Source: Vespula vulgaris (lineage: Eukaryota; Arthropoda; Insecta; Hymenoptera; Vespidae). From it: 64,000 nt of DNA. The position numbers and the translations under genes are program-made. Below, piece by piece: positions 15,230 to 28,588 of the stretch. Location of the stretch: positions 9,804,400-9,868,399 of the forward strand of contig NC_066586.1 in NCBI RefSeq assembly GCF_905475345.1, written 5' to 3'. Positions within the stretch are counted from its first letter, which is position 1. The number at the start of each line of letters is the position of its first letter. A model generated the notes under the pieces. It saw only the letters and a list, made by a program, of their open reading frames with translations, did no database searches and was not told the origin of the DNA.

Positions 15230-17784
15230 AAATAAAATAAGATAGTATATCTTCTTTTACAGACATTAATAAAGACTCCAACATAAATTCAATTATTTTT
15301 CCGAATATAACCGTCTATTAACGTATAATGTTTAATGGTTCAAGTTGCAAAATGTTTGTTTTTTAAACGAATTTTCTCGAGTACATATAATTCGCATAAA
15401 TCAACAAATCTTCTTCTCCGAGGGTAAAGAGAGAACGAGAGGAGATTATTTGCCAGGGAACGTACTTGAAAGTCAATAACCCCGGTGTAGCCAATGAGTT
15501 TTGGACCGTACAGAATTATTTCTCAAACATACTGGCCCGGGGCTGAGTGTACTTAAACGCAATATTTGCAATCCCGAAATTTTATATCTCAATTCTAGGA
15601 CTTTTGACTGGTACTTCACTCGAGTACGAGGAACCTCTCCACGTATATCCATACGATATAATCGATCGTAATCTTTACCATTCTCAAAAGTCAAATAACG
15701 ATAAAAAAGGGGAGAAATTAGGGCGTACGTATGCAGTTGGCAAAAAAAGTAAGGAACGAAGGTTGCGTGAGTCATACTAATGACTACTGATGATACCTTT
15801 TATTCCGTACGTCCTTCGGAATTCTATTTGGCATTCTTGACGAAGTAGAATCATTAGGGCATCGTTATACTCCGTCGCAAACGTTACGTCTCGTTTGCGA
15901 AGGTATGTGTTAATACGGGCTTAAATAAAGTGCATGTTTGGCCAGTGAACAAAAAAGGGCCATTCTCTTTAGCTCCCCTTCGAGTGACGCTTTTCTCATA
16001 AAAGAATTTCTTCCGGGTTCAACAAAACTTGGCCGATCGGGTTGAGTTACAGTCTCGGCTTTGACTCGCAGTACCCTTGATCGAGACAACTTTTAAAACG
16101 AAAAAAATTAATAGTCGAGTATAGAAAACAGTTATTATATTTACCGCCTTTCTATATGCCATATTTTTACAAGATTTCTAATTCTCTTTATAGTATCTGT
16201 GTGCTCGAGAAATTCCAAGGAATCTGATTTGCGTCTCGAGACTGATTTTTATAAATGAGAAAAATGACTTCACAGATGTAAGAAAAGGATCATTGGAGTT
16301 GTAGTTGTAACTCAAGCTCGACCTTGCTTGTATAATGTTCGTTACACAGTGCTTCCTTAAGAGAGATTCCTTAAAAGAGTACGACGGAAGAATGATTCGC
16401 CAACGCAATTCTTCAATCTTCCCTCTTCTCTTCTCTGTCTCCCTCCTTCTCTTCGTCTCCTCTTCATCGTCTTCTTCTTCTTCCTCTTTCCACGAATATA
16501 GTTATTATTCCTGTTCAAGAGTCATGCGCCCCTACTACTACATAATTCCCACGAATCTTGCTTGATTAAGAGATCGGCAGATAGTCAGATGAGATACGGC
16601 TCTCCCAGATTTGAGGAAAAAGTAACTCGCATCCTCTTCCGCAAACAAGTGGGATTAAATGCGTAAACTGATTAACGTGACTTATCTAAACATCTTAAAT
16701 TTCAATAGAGAAAATGTCAGATACGATAAAAAAATATGAGAAAATATAATTATCATAAAAAGCATTCGTCTTCGATTTTAAGATTAACTTTGGAAAATCC
16801 GAAAAGATTTTACGAACCATTTCACGCAAACTCTCCGAACAGGAAGATGTCAGGCACGTGCTCGCGAAAGACCGTTGATGTCTATCGAATTTTCTCTCGA
16901 GACAACCATATTCTCTTTTCCGGGGAAGTCTCGTACATCGTATAAACCACCGTTCGCGGTTTATTATTAATAGGACGACAGGATCGCAAGGCATTACGTG
17001 AAACATACAGCTCGTCAAGCCGTAACTGGTTCTGTGCTGAAGATAGACTCCCTCATCTATCTCCGGCGACGCGCCGCGTACGAGAACACGAGCGGTCGGC
17101 AGCAACCGCAGCGGCAGCAATAGCAGCAACGACGATGCTGCTCTCCGAAAGAGCGAGAGAGATAATGAGTGTGTGAGAGAGAGAGAGAAGGCTCGGTACA
17201 CATCACCAACTCGCGATGATGGCTCGCGAACTCATAAAGAACGGCTGTGGGAAGAAGTGGTAAGGAGCGCCAAGTGGGAAAATGACAAATTTCACTACAT
17301 TAGGAACGGCGCCGTGAGTATAGACCATAACCTACGGAAGATTATGCGATCTCGAACGAGAGAAGAGCTACCAAAGAGAATGACTGCTTTGAAATTGGAG
17401 GAAACTCTCACTCTTTTGTACCTCGAGAAAAGATTTCTTGAAAGAAGAACCATTTGAAATTCTTACGAGAAAAAAGTGAAGATATAAACAGAATTTTCCT
17501 AACGTTGATACCGCGTTTTTATAGTAAAAAGAATGCAGCAAGAAGCGTCATAGGAGCAACTTCCGCGTGATTTCGTAAAGACTTAATAATCCTTGAGAGC
17601 GTTAATCACGGAGAAAAAACTTAGAAAGAAATTAATTGATATTTCTTTTACAAATCTCATTTATTATTTCATTAAGCTGTTCGAGATATTATGGTGGAAT
17701 TTTCTACGAGAATAGAATATAATCATCCGAGGCGAGAATTCATTAAAGAATAACGTGTACCTTTAAGTCCATGCGCACTGCCAA

Positions 17785-17850
17785 CCAATCATCGACGACT
17801 TGGTCGACGAAAAACCAAAAACCAGACAACTAATCGAGTCATGCGTGCAT
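17785..17850 (+). repeat. Dispersed repeat family, partial copy C
   Basis: Only the 5' module is present: CCAATCATCGACGACTTGG, then TCGACGAAAAACCAAAAACC and an AATCGAGTCATGCG end. The order of words (tcgacga, aaaaaacca, cgac, cgagtca) matches copies A and B, but the downstream 250-bp block is missing. It lies in SMG6 intron 17, same strand. Confidence 0.45.
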
Positions 17851-18267
17851 GGCTCATGTTTTCGTGGTCACCGCGACCAAGTGCGTACACGCTCATATAT
17901 ATATACTGTTGAAACCAGTGGTCGACCCAAGGCCCGTTGGTAAGAATTCCGTGCAGACTTGAATCGATAAGCGGACCAAGCGAGGTAACAAGAAAATAAT
18001 CGGTCTTCCGGAAGATATCTAAGTGCGATCTAGGCATCGCTATCGTCGTCGCTGTCGTTGTCGTTGCCGTAAGTGCGGTACGTTCCTCTCCTTTACGTAA
18101 TCCATCTCGCACGCAATTTACTCGGCTGAAAGTAACCTATCCGTAGCCGATCTCGAAGAACGATTCTTCTCCTCAACGCTCGTACTTTTCCTTTTCTCTT
18201 CCGAGCACATGAACCTCCAATCAGATCCGCTTAAGCTCCGAACAAAGTATTACTGACCCGCGTCACT

Positions 18268-18310
18268 CTCTCTCCTTCCTTCCTTCCTTCCTCCCTTTCT
18301 TCCTTCCTTA
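18268..18310. repeat. (TTCC)n pyrimidine tract
   Basis: Imperfect TTCC tetranucleotide repeat in a CT-rich stretch. Confidence 0.85.
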
Positions 18311-19230
18311 GTGTTTTTACGAAATTCCCTCTCGCTACGCGTAAAAAAAAAATACGCAAGTCTGACCCTCCGTGACACTAAGAAAGATAACATCTCTCGA
18401 ATAGCTTCGAGGACGTGGTACACGACGCGACGATGCGCTGAAAGATACGAATTCCCGAGAGGTGAGGTGGACTTCATGCTCGACAAAATTCACGAACAGA
18501 CTCTGATCGTTCGATTCCAGTGGAAAGAAATTACCTTCTCGTTTTTCGGTACGTGCGTTTCTTTCTCGATGCTTCTGAACCCGTCCCGACTTTCGTCGCG
18601 CTTCGTGCCGAACCGTGTCTAATGACAAAGCAACGCCGATCGGATATCTGTGAATAATCGAAAATGTCATGGAATATATTACTTTAATTAGCGTGAGGGA
18701 CGCGTGCCGGTACAAGAAGCGTCACCAATGCGACGGTATCGCGGTAAGATTTCTTTCGAGGACATGAATAGAATTCTGTCAAACAAATCTGAATACATAC
18801 AAATGTTTTGGATTTTTGTAACAAATTTCGAAAATCGAATAGTGCAATTGAAGCATGTCAAAGATATATAAATTAATTAATTTCGTTGAAATCTGGAATA
18901 AAGATGCTATAGGAACAAATAGATTTCGTGAACGAACAAATACGATAGTTGTACACTACCAGAGTAACAAGTACGACAGATATTGAATTTGCCAAGCGTA
19001 TTTGAACTTTATTTGATACATTAGCTCGCTCTCGTATTCATTGACGGCATAGTTCGTCATTGAATTACACTTTAGTTTAAAAGTATAAGTATTGAAATTA
19101 ATGACACGAAGCCGAGCTGAGGTTGAAATTATTCAGAATTTAGTTGTATAATAAATATATATATTCCCGGAATATATGCACAAATAATACGGTTGATGCG
19201 TTTTCTATTAAATATTTCAAGGATGACGAA

Positions 19231-19516
19231 TTAACCCTTTTAGTGCCAAACAACGATATATCATTTAGCAACACTGCGGTAAGTGTCAACGATATATGGT
19301 TGCGTATGCCATGGCACCTTACTATTCGCATCGCCAGAGAACTTTATCTCGAAATAAATTTATAAATGTTTAATCTCTGCTTTATGTGAGATGTTTTGTA
19401 AATATCATTCTTACTTCTTTTTTACGATTTTATTTCAGATCTTACCAAATTATGTCAAGTTGTTTCGGTATTCTTTGCTTAGATATAAATCTTTCAGTCG
19501 GCACTAAAAGGATTGA
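19231..19516. mobile_element. piggyBac-like MITE
   Basis: Left end TTAA then CCCTTTTAGTGCC (19231-19247); right end GGCACTAAAAGG then ATTGA (19500-19516). The terminal inverted repeats match at 12 of 13 positions. The left target is TTAA and the right a decayed TTGA, as expected for TTAA-targeting piggyBac elements. Body is about 278 bp with no coding capacity. Just inside the left end, AACGATATAT occurs twice (about 19252 and 19288), perhaps subterminal repeats. Confidence 0.8.
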
Positions 19517-22500
19517 TATTTTTGCGGCAACTATTTATATGTGCTACATGTAATGTTAGAGCTTTTCGAAGTGAATGACTACTGAGTATCTTCGATCGCT
19601 AACACGATTAAGAAAATTGGAGAAAAGGGAAACAGAAAGGAAAAGATATATAAATGGAATATGAGAATAAAAAGGGATGAAAAGGAAGAAATAATACTTG
19701 ATTAGTTGGACATATTTCCGTAGAGAGTTTGTTTGAATAATTTCACGTACGGCCATTTATACGAACTAACCTAATTCGTATTGAATTATGACTAAAAAAT
19801 AAATATTTCAAGTGTTAAAACAAACGTCATAAATCGTTTAGCTTACTCCTTCAGACATTTTGAAAAACTAGACAATCACGCATATATGTAAAACATAAGT
19901 AAGAATTGGCCACGAGGTTTTAAACATTTTGTCTATGGAATCTAATCAGCGAGCATTTAACTAAATCTCAAAACACAGTGTTGCATTAAAAAAACTCTTG
20001 AATAAATCAACATCTATCGGATCTTCAAACGTTTCTATGTACGTTTGTGTATGTACGTTTCTATAATAACAATTATGAGAAGAAGAGGGTGAAGACTATT
20101 TCTGTGATTCATAAAATTTGTATTTCAGATAGAGAAAAATATCACAGGTCGTCTCCTCCTTCTCTCCTTCTTTCCCTCCTCCTCTTTCTCTTACCCTTAG
20201 AATAGACTTTCGAGATCCGTACTTTTGAATAATTTATGCTAACGAAGCTCTCCAACTCCTGAGAAATAATTCGCTTCACATACCGCTTTCTCGAATCGTA
20301 GATTCCGATCTCTCAAATAAATTATGCGTTCGGATTTCTGGCCAAATTCACGACATCCTTCACTTCTTATTTTTACATATCTTTTTATCCGACCATACGT
20401 GAATCCCCAACCGTAATCTTCACGAAAGGCTGTTTTAATCGTGATATACGCAAACTATATAGTAAAGATTCTCCTATTCGTAATAAGTAAACACGTATAA
20501 AACTATCGTATCGATTCTTGATTCGGACCAAATCCGATAATCGAATATGGGGGAAAAGCCCTCTTCTCTAGAAAATTGTGTAGGAAGGTAAATATGTAAT
20601 GAATAAAAAAAGGGAGACCGTGGCAATGAAGAGATTGTAAAGTCAGATTGAATCGTTAAAGGCGAGACTATCCAACGCTAAGAAGGAAGATTTTCGATGT
20701 CGATACTCGGCTAAGGAAAATGAAGGAACGTATGTACACCACGAGTACTTACATTCTCTGCCGGCAAATAAAAAAAGAAAGTCGAGTTATCCCTACTTAC
20801 TTGGTACAAGTTAAGTGTGTGGATGGTACAACAGCGGGACTTGGATGCAGATGATCCGAAATTATAGACATTAGGGACATTAGCCCCAGCGTTATACGAT
20901 TCTTCATCTTCTTCGTCTTTCTCTTTTTCTTTCCTTACCTTTTCTCTCCCTCTCTTACTCTTGCCCGCAGTGTATCTTCCTTTTTCTTTTTCTATTTTCC
21001 ATCCTGCGTCCAACATCTCCGACCGCTTGATGCACACCTTTTCAAACAGATAAGTGATTCGAAGTGCGCGTAATTTGCGGATTCGCTTCCATCAGAATCC
21101 TTCGTACCCCGTGGCTTTATTAGCGAGCATCATCGAGAGTATATCCCCGTCGTTGTCCCTTATCGCGTGTTCTTATCGAGCTGAATCGACCTCGAGAGGT
21201 CCTTCGATCGAGCTTCCATCCTTCGCTGCCAGACTACGTAGAATATAATTTCTCGTCTACCGTCTGGGAATCTTTTTTACTTTACGATCGTCTCCTCTGC
21301 TCCTTATTCATCTTATATATCCATTGAACGTATCGGCTTCTTCTTAATACGAAGGTTCCTAACTCCGCACGAGAACTTGGTAACGGCCAACCTCCTTGCT
21401 TTTTCAATCAGAGAAATTATACTTGATCTTATCTCGATACGATGAAGCTATTTCGTTTCATATAAAAAATGTCTTCGTTCTCATCGGTTATCTTGAATTC
21501 TCCCATGCACTTATTTTTGTATCTTATTTGATTGTCAATCGGTTTTGAATTTCTCACGAATAAGTAGACAAAATTCATTAAAAACGGGCTCGTCGGTACT
21601 TTAATAAAAGCAAACATTTAAGAAAAGAAAATATGCAGGAGGGGAATTGTTAAAATATTATTTTAAGAACAAGTATATTTCATGTAATTATAAGGAAAGA
21701 GAACAATCAGCAGAAAAACCAACCAAATAAGTGTTAGGAGATTAAATGCGTTATTATTTGCAATTGAATTAAAAATATCTTTATCAAGAAACACATATCT
21801 TGATAATCACTTAATTTTCGATTTCTCGTTTCTCATCGTTTAGACCATCTACGAAACTGATCAGTGATTTAGAAAAGAAAGAAAAAAAGAAATTTTCCTA
21901 TGCGTGTACAACAAAGATTGCTTCCAGTCGATAGCTTTGCTCTTTCGTTCTCAGCAGCAAAGATATAACGAACCGGACCAAGGAGAATTATGTAGAAAAT
22001 GAGGAGGGAATTACCTGCTTCTGTCTGTCTTATTATCGTAAATATTGCCTCTCTTTCCTAATATTAAAAACAGTTACGTGTAATTAGAAGAACTTAGAAA
22101 TGAGTTCCTATTCGAACCATTCGAACGAGACAACGTTGCCGTTTCAATTATTAAATAATCGAATCCTAATATTCATTATTTTCCCGTTATTTCCTCTTTA
22201 ATCATCTTATTACAAATCTTAAAATCTAAAGAAACGAAGTTTATCAAAATAATAAATGGAGAAAGTGATAAAGAAAACAAGAAGGTAGAAATATAAACTT
22301 GCTGTTTATAAGGATCAGGTTGCATGATTTATACATTAGAGTAGAGTCAAGCGAGCATCATGGACGTCATCGTAGCAGCCGTCTCCTTTCAGAACCGCTT
22401 CCTTCAATTACCTCGCTACACGATTCTTGTTTGTTCTTTTGATCTATCGACCAATCGATCGAGAAGCTATTCGTTCCAAAGAATTTGTCGTCCAATTATT

Positions 22501-24670
22501 CCAAATAAACTACTATACACCTATGGTACTAACAGAACCCGTAAACGGATATTAGTCTCTAGTGACATTTCATTTATAATACACGTGCAATACAACATAC
22601 GTAACAGAATAAATTTTAATAAATGAATGTTTTTGATTGCAATAAACGTATTTCGTTTTGCTCTATCAAAATTCATCCTGTACACACGTTCCATCATCTT
22701 ACGTTAACATTATTTTTTTTTTGCCGCCTATTCTTGACTCAACCATACTTGCGCGCATACATCTATAACTTACGCTGTCATTCTTTTTATCAATTGTAAG
22801 ATTATAATCCATAATGATAGATATAATTCTCGATCGATTGTTCTTATTCTATGATTAATCGAAGAATATTTTTAATCTATATACCTCATTAACGCAAATG
22901 ATATCTTTGTAGAAACAACTTCTTCAAATGAATCTTGATAGTTTATTATTATACTTATCACTTTATGCACCCAACAAGTTGATATGAAATTACTAGTTTC
23001 TATATAATACATGGGAAAGAAGTATAAATTATATCGATTTGTGCGACCAGACACGGCGATAAGATGTTCTGGTAAATTATTGGTCAAAGTGGTACATCGA
23101 AGGGTATTAGGAAGACGAAAAAAGCAAGAAAGGAAAGAAAACGGCTATTAAACTTATTAATGACCATGCGAGTTTTTTTTTCCATATAAGAAAAATCTCG
23201 AGATCGATAACGATCGAATTATAGGAAGTAAGAAGAAATTGGTGAGAAAAGTGAATTGAAGGACCAAAATAACGTGTGCGTGTCGCCTTGTGCTCGTCGC
23301 TGCGTTACCAATCAACTTTCTTTAATCGAGGTAATCGATTGCGATTTGATACGCGCAAAATCAATTTTGCATATTTCATTTTATTTATAGAAAATCAACG
23401 AATAAATCGTAATCAATGAATTCCCTAAATCTTGTTTATTTTATATATGAACTATAATGATGTAATAATTTCGAATTTGGTATACTCTCGTTTTACACAA
23501 GTAGTGTGTTTGTGAAGAAATAACGTGTTTGAAATATGAAAGGTAAGTACCAACATGACCCGTTGCGAGTAAGCTCCAGAATTCTCTTCCTACCTGCAGT
23601 CTATGATTCGGGAGTGAAGTTTTAACAAAAATTCTCGAAAGGAATTGAAAGAATAATTTCATCCTGTTATAATCGAAAAGGAGATGATGAAAAGGAAAGA
23701 TCAGTTATGGACACGATCACTTAAATTACGCGAAAGAAAGTTTTTTCTATGCTGACGACTAAATATTTTATTGCCTTGAAAGATCGCGTCAAAACAATTC
23801 TAATTCTTGTAAGTATTAAATAAGGCTTAACGACGATTATAACCTTTCCAAAGATCTTCAAAAATATTTAAACATTCAGCCTACAGGATCTTTTCTCATC
23901 CTTTTGTGGAAAATAGACGTTAGCCATTAAAAATGATTAACATAAAAAATACATCATCTCCGTAAGCAGCCGGTTTTGCGTCATAAGGACGTAACAGGTC
24001 GTTTACCCCTTTTCCTAGGGAATCTCTTCATCGTGAAGTAGTCGGAGAAACGTGCATTATCTTGCTTCTCTCGAGCAATATCTTCGGCTACCGTGCTTGA
24101 CAGTCTCGAGTGCTTCCGATTCTATTGCCGACAAAGTGGATCTGATGGATGTCTCGAGGATGACTCGACGATTCGCCGAGGAAGAAACGAACGAATGAGA
24201 GGGATATTTCCTACTTGATGCAAAACGAAGCGAGAAATATAAAACGCAGCAACGATAAAATATACTTAAAATATATGTAAAATGATAGTCACCTTGGCTC
24301 AGCGTCCATTTTGAAAGAAAAACTCGATCGAAGATTGCCGAAGGATACTATTGCGATCAATTGACCCCACAGCTTCGAGTTAAATGTTCGTTCGGTGAAA
24401 GAGATTATCTTGCTCTATTAATTTCTAACTTGCTTCTCGCGAACAGTCGCAAAAACTTTCCAGGGAATAAGAGGAACTATATCGAGCGGGAGATAATTCA
24501 GGAAAAATAATTTTGTTTCTTCTACGTGAACTAAAGACAGGATGGCGATCGTTTTCTTTCTCATATAGTGTTTTCTTTTTCTTTTTTATTAAAGCTTTAT
24601 GGATCGAATAACGAGCGATTTCCATTATTGTACAACGAAGAGAAATACACGTCTGAAATAAACCGTAGGG

Positions 24671-25084
24671 ATGTGTATGCCTGTTAAGTATGATGAAGAT
24701 ACACGTCCCAACATTTCTCGACATCGACCGCAGACTGTGTTGATACGCGTGCGTAAACTCAATGAACCATCACCAACAGTGTTTACGATTTCAATTATTG
24801 GTCGAATCCGATGGACGATGATCACTGTGATACCGATCGCTTCCTGGTGGCTGTTTACACTATCTAATGGTCACATTCTGCGTTCGAATAAGCGTACATG
24901 GAGAAGCTACGATTGGAAGCGATTCGCCATGCTCGATCATCGAGCCAGTAGCGGGATAATTAAAGCTCAAATCGAAAACAGTAAAGGTTGGGTGAACTGG
25001 TTCATTAGTGCGGAGGACAGGAACACGATGGTGAATCGAACATTCGCAATTTATCAGGCTGTGATATTGCTGATGCAACGATAA
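24671..25084 (+). CDS. Unrecognised 137-codon open frame
   Basis: Among the longest open frames not dominated by simple repeats and not explained by SMG6. The product has mixed composition, with a hydrophobic patch TMITVIPIASWWLFTLSNG near its middle and a Trp-containing C-terminal half (GWVNWFISAEDRNTMVNR). The local DNA is less AT-rich than its flanks. No family is recognised, no splice partner is obvious, and the opposite strand is also open for 72 codons. Chance is a serious alternative. Confidence 0.15.
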   Translation: MCMPVKYDEDTRPNISRHRPQTVLIRVRKLNEPSPTVFTISIIGRIRWTMITVIPIASWWLFTLSNGHILRSNKRTWRSYDWKRFAMLDHRASSGIIKAQIENSKGWVNWFISAEDRNTMVNRTFAIYQAVILLMQR

Positions 25085-28000
25085 TTAATTAGCATTTTTC
25101 TCGATTGCCTTTGCGTGGGACGATGACGACAACATTGACAGTGCAATTCAAATATCGCAGCTGCGTGATAGGCATAACCACGAAGTTTTACACGTGGAAC
25201 AATCTATTGACGATTAATGAATGAAAGTGCAATGCCACATTATCTGGTGTCAGGTATAACCTGTACGTGTAGATAATGCAATTCTTTAATATTAAGATGT
25301 AAAACAACTTTTTTTTTTCTTTTTCTTAAAGCACACATGGAAGGACCTTGAATGTGAGGTAAATATTAGACTAAAGATCTTTTTTACGCCAATCAGATGC
25401 TTCTTGAGATTTCGTTAAATTTTGCTGCATAGATTCCATAGACAAACGCGACCATGTTTACTTACATTGAGATATTTTTGTAAATGCTTAAATATCTTAG
25501 ACCGAGCAAAAAAATCAAGAGATAGGCTTGTAGAGCAAACAATTTATGACGCTTGTCTTAAGCTTACCTTTGAAGTACCTATATTTAATACAACAGTCAC
25601 TTTTTACAGTTAATTCTTACAATACATTTTTTACTATTAAACTCCTTTTTCTACTCCCTTTTTCTAATAAAACTTCTCTTCCTTTTTCTAATTTTCCCCG
25701 GGCGTTTTTCTGATTAGTTAATCGAGAGCATTCAGCATTAATTTTCTAATGAATAAATATCTGCATGACATTAAAGAATTGTCTCGTTTTTAAAATATAA
25801 TATATTAGCAATGATATATTCAATTGCAGTATATTTTTAGAATATATTCATTTGTTTCAACTCAACTATATTCATTAAGAACCATTTCAAACCGAGTTCG
25901 GGCTCGTACGATTAATTTCAGTAGAAGGACGGCGCGAGTACATCGAAGATAACGTATGATTTTAATGGCAAACTACACCCGTCGACGAATACGCGGGGTC
26001 GAGTCGAGTAATCTTACATGTGGGATTGCCAATTTCAACACTTTTTATCACTCGCGTTGGATCTTTTAGCGACAGTTTTTGAACCCTTTGAAGAAGATTG
26101 AACGTATTTCTAAAAGTAAAAAGAGAAGCGGAATAGCTTCTAAGAAATATCGTAAACGTATGAGAAAAAGTTCTCTTCGTGGAAGAAATTTGCGTTAAAA
26201 CCGTTTTTAATGTCGTTTGTAAGTGAAGCAAATGCAGATGACACTCCGCTGAATGTTTTATTTCGAAAATAGGACAACGAGGAAGTTATGATGACTCGGA
26301 GAGAATTCCATCTCCATTGGAACGGAGATACTGATTATGGTTTCTCAATCTCTCTCTCTTTTTCTCTCTCTCTCTCTTCTTCCTGTTTAAGAATTAGCGA
26401 TAATCACAAAAATTCGGTCCCGCACACAGTCGTAAAAAGCCATTCTCGCTGACATGGAGAGCTGATTTCGCATTAAACCGACGATGAATTCCAAAAAAAG
26501 ATTTTTATGTGAATATCATATCTTTCGATTTTCAAGCTGAAATGTTCTTTATTACAAATTAATAGAATATATAACGATAATTATAACTAAAATATTGACA
26601 TCTATATTTCGCTGCAAGCATAGATCAGTTCTGAAAGCGCTAACAAAAATGATAGATTTAATGGATAACTTGATGCTGTAAGACAGGGGATGATTAGTTT
26701 TATTGATACTAAAAGATCACACTCGTCTTATGATACACTTCGCTTCTCGGATGATTTGTCTTTCCACGAAGTGTCTCTTGTAAAGCTAAGCAGCAGTGCA
26801 GAAAATTTACGATCTGCGCTCATTCGACCCATAAGAAAGTGGTATCCGGTTAAAAGCACAGACTATTAACGCCCACATTATCCTTTCGACGATTTCAACC
26901 TGATTAGACAGTCATGGGCGACCTCCATAAATAATCTTGGAAATAAAACAAGATATGAGCTTGAAGATATATTATGTATGCACAACAGCACTACGAAGAA
27001 ACGATGATCGACGTTTCTGCTTTCACCAAATTTTTCAGAAAAGATGATAATCAAAACGATCTTGCGAAACTAGTCCCGTATTAAATACTAGCATCTTCGT
27101 ATCGATGTATAAATGTGTACGAAATATGTAAAACGAATAAATATCACGATCTGAGCATTTTCGAAACTCACAATTAATTAGAGCGTGGATAGGTAGTGCT
27201 CCGACCCTTCTAACGGTGATTTCTATTAATCTTTATAAAAACAAATATATTTGATCATCATATGCAATGCGTTCTAGGGTCGATCTCGAAAAAATCCTGG
27301 AAAAAAGAAAACCTATTTTTTGGATTTCGGCTCTTGAGTCAGTTAAGTGCTCATTGGTGGAAATTCTAAAGACGCCTCAGATAGTGATACTTAGGTTTCA
27401 GAATTTCTCACATGTTCGGTATGGGAACATCTTTAAGACCAAATAATATAAAAAAATCACCCGCATCATACCAGCGAATGTTTCCCCTTTCTGCCAAAAA
27501 GGTACGAATTTGAATAAATGTGAGCTCTCGCTCTCGCATTCTTGAAGCAGTAAGAAAGCGACACAGTCAAGCATACCGCCATGTAAGAATTTGTAAAACC
27601 TAGTACGTTTTCATTACTCGTGTTTCACAGTCCAGTTCGTCATTATAACTTATTTAAGATCAATAAATTAAGTAAAGTTCTTAACACTCACCCTTTACAA
27701 ACTACTGAAAAATATTTAATATATTCCTAAAGCTCCTTCATTCCTTGAATCTAAGCGTTTGACCTTTATCAGACCGAATATCAGATTTAACCTCACGCCC
27801 CACTTGCCGTGAATAAAATCTTTTTTCGATATCCTCATACATAATATTGATCATCCGAATTTGTATCGCCTTGCTAGCTAATCGAATTAATTGTGTTTCT
27901 AGATAAAGCCTGGCATTTTTAGAAATTTGGAAATTTGATAGGGTTTATCTTTAAAGCAAATCTGTAAGAACATTGTACCGAATTAAAAAAAACCCGGCGA

Positions 28001-28442
28001 ATATGTAAGAATAGCTTTTGACGATGACTAGTTTCATTACTTTGATTTATCATGTGCCGTTCAAACTAACACTCCGTGAAAGCGTCAGAAAAACATGAAA
28101 CAATGAAGTCAGGCAGGCTCTACCTTACGTAATAATATTAAATAACGATAAGAGACTGGGTATGAAAAAGATTCGATCTAAAGTACAAGCAACGCCGTTG
28201 TCACGACAACTTTCTTTTCCTCCTACAAGGAACGTTGTCGGTTTGTCGGCTTATCTGCTCGAAAAGTCGAGCTCGCAGGCTTTTATCGATCTATCCTCGC
28301 TGGTCTCTTGCTCTGCATTCTTGAGCGATTCGCTCGAGAATGGTATAAATTTCTCTGTGAGTTCTCCGCCTGAGATATGGAGAACGCATAAAAATCCGAA
28401 AATGAAAAAAGATTCGTGGTGATCGAGATAAAAGTCACTCAC

Positions 28443-28588
28443 CCTTCAGCTGTGTCGTCTCGATCGCGAACATGTTCAAAGCCAGGAGTTGTAACAAGCG
28501 CGTGCCAGGAAGTGGTAACGGCGAATGTTGCAAGAGAGCCCTGAATTCCTTTAACATCTGTACGCCGGCCTCTTGAAAGGTTTCCATT
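28443..28588 (-). CDS. SMG6: SMG6 coding exon 17
   Basis: Residues about 1152-1200: METFQEAGVQMLKEFRALLQ then HSPLPLPGTRLLQLLALNMF and AIETTQLK. Vertebrate SMG6 has METFPAVAEKVLKEFQVLLQ at this place. Acceptor TTTTTTCTTCAG/A, donor AAGG/GTGAGT (strong), leaving one base into the next, unseen exon. It is isolated, with 16.6 kb of intron on one side and at least 28.4 kb on the other. Confidence 0.96.

Larger units (their letters stand above)
1..28442 (-). other. SMG6 intron 17, 3' end outside window
   Basis: Starts at a strong GTGAGT donor at 28442. Reading the minus strand I did not find the next expected SMG6 block or any PIN-domain motif, so I take the whole interval as intron. Besides the microsatellites, MITE, hairpin and open frames listed separately, it is AT-rich with scattered CpG-rich patches (about 4.5, 8.5, 12.5-13.2, 17.0 and 18.4 kb). 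A very small missed exon cannot be excluded. Confidence 0.7.

Noticed and set aside
16695..17201. 168-codon minus-strand open frame
   Set aside because: Begins in Ser/Leu repeats made by a GA tract, has no recognisable motif and overlaps equally open frames on the other strand.
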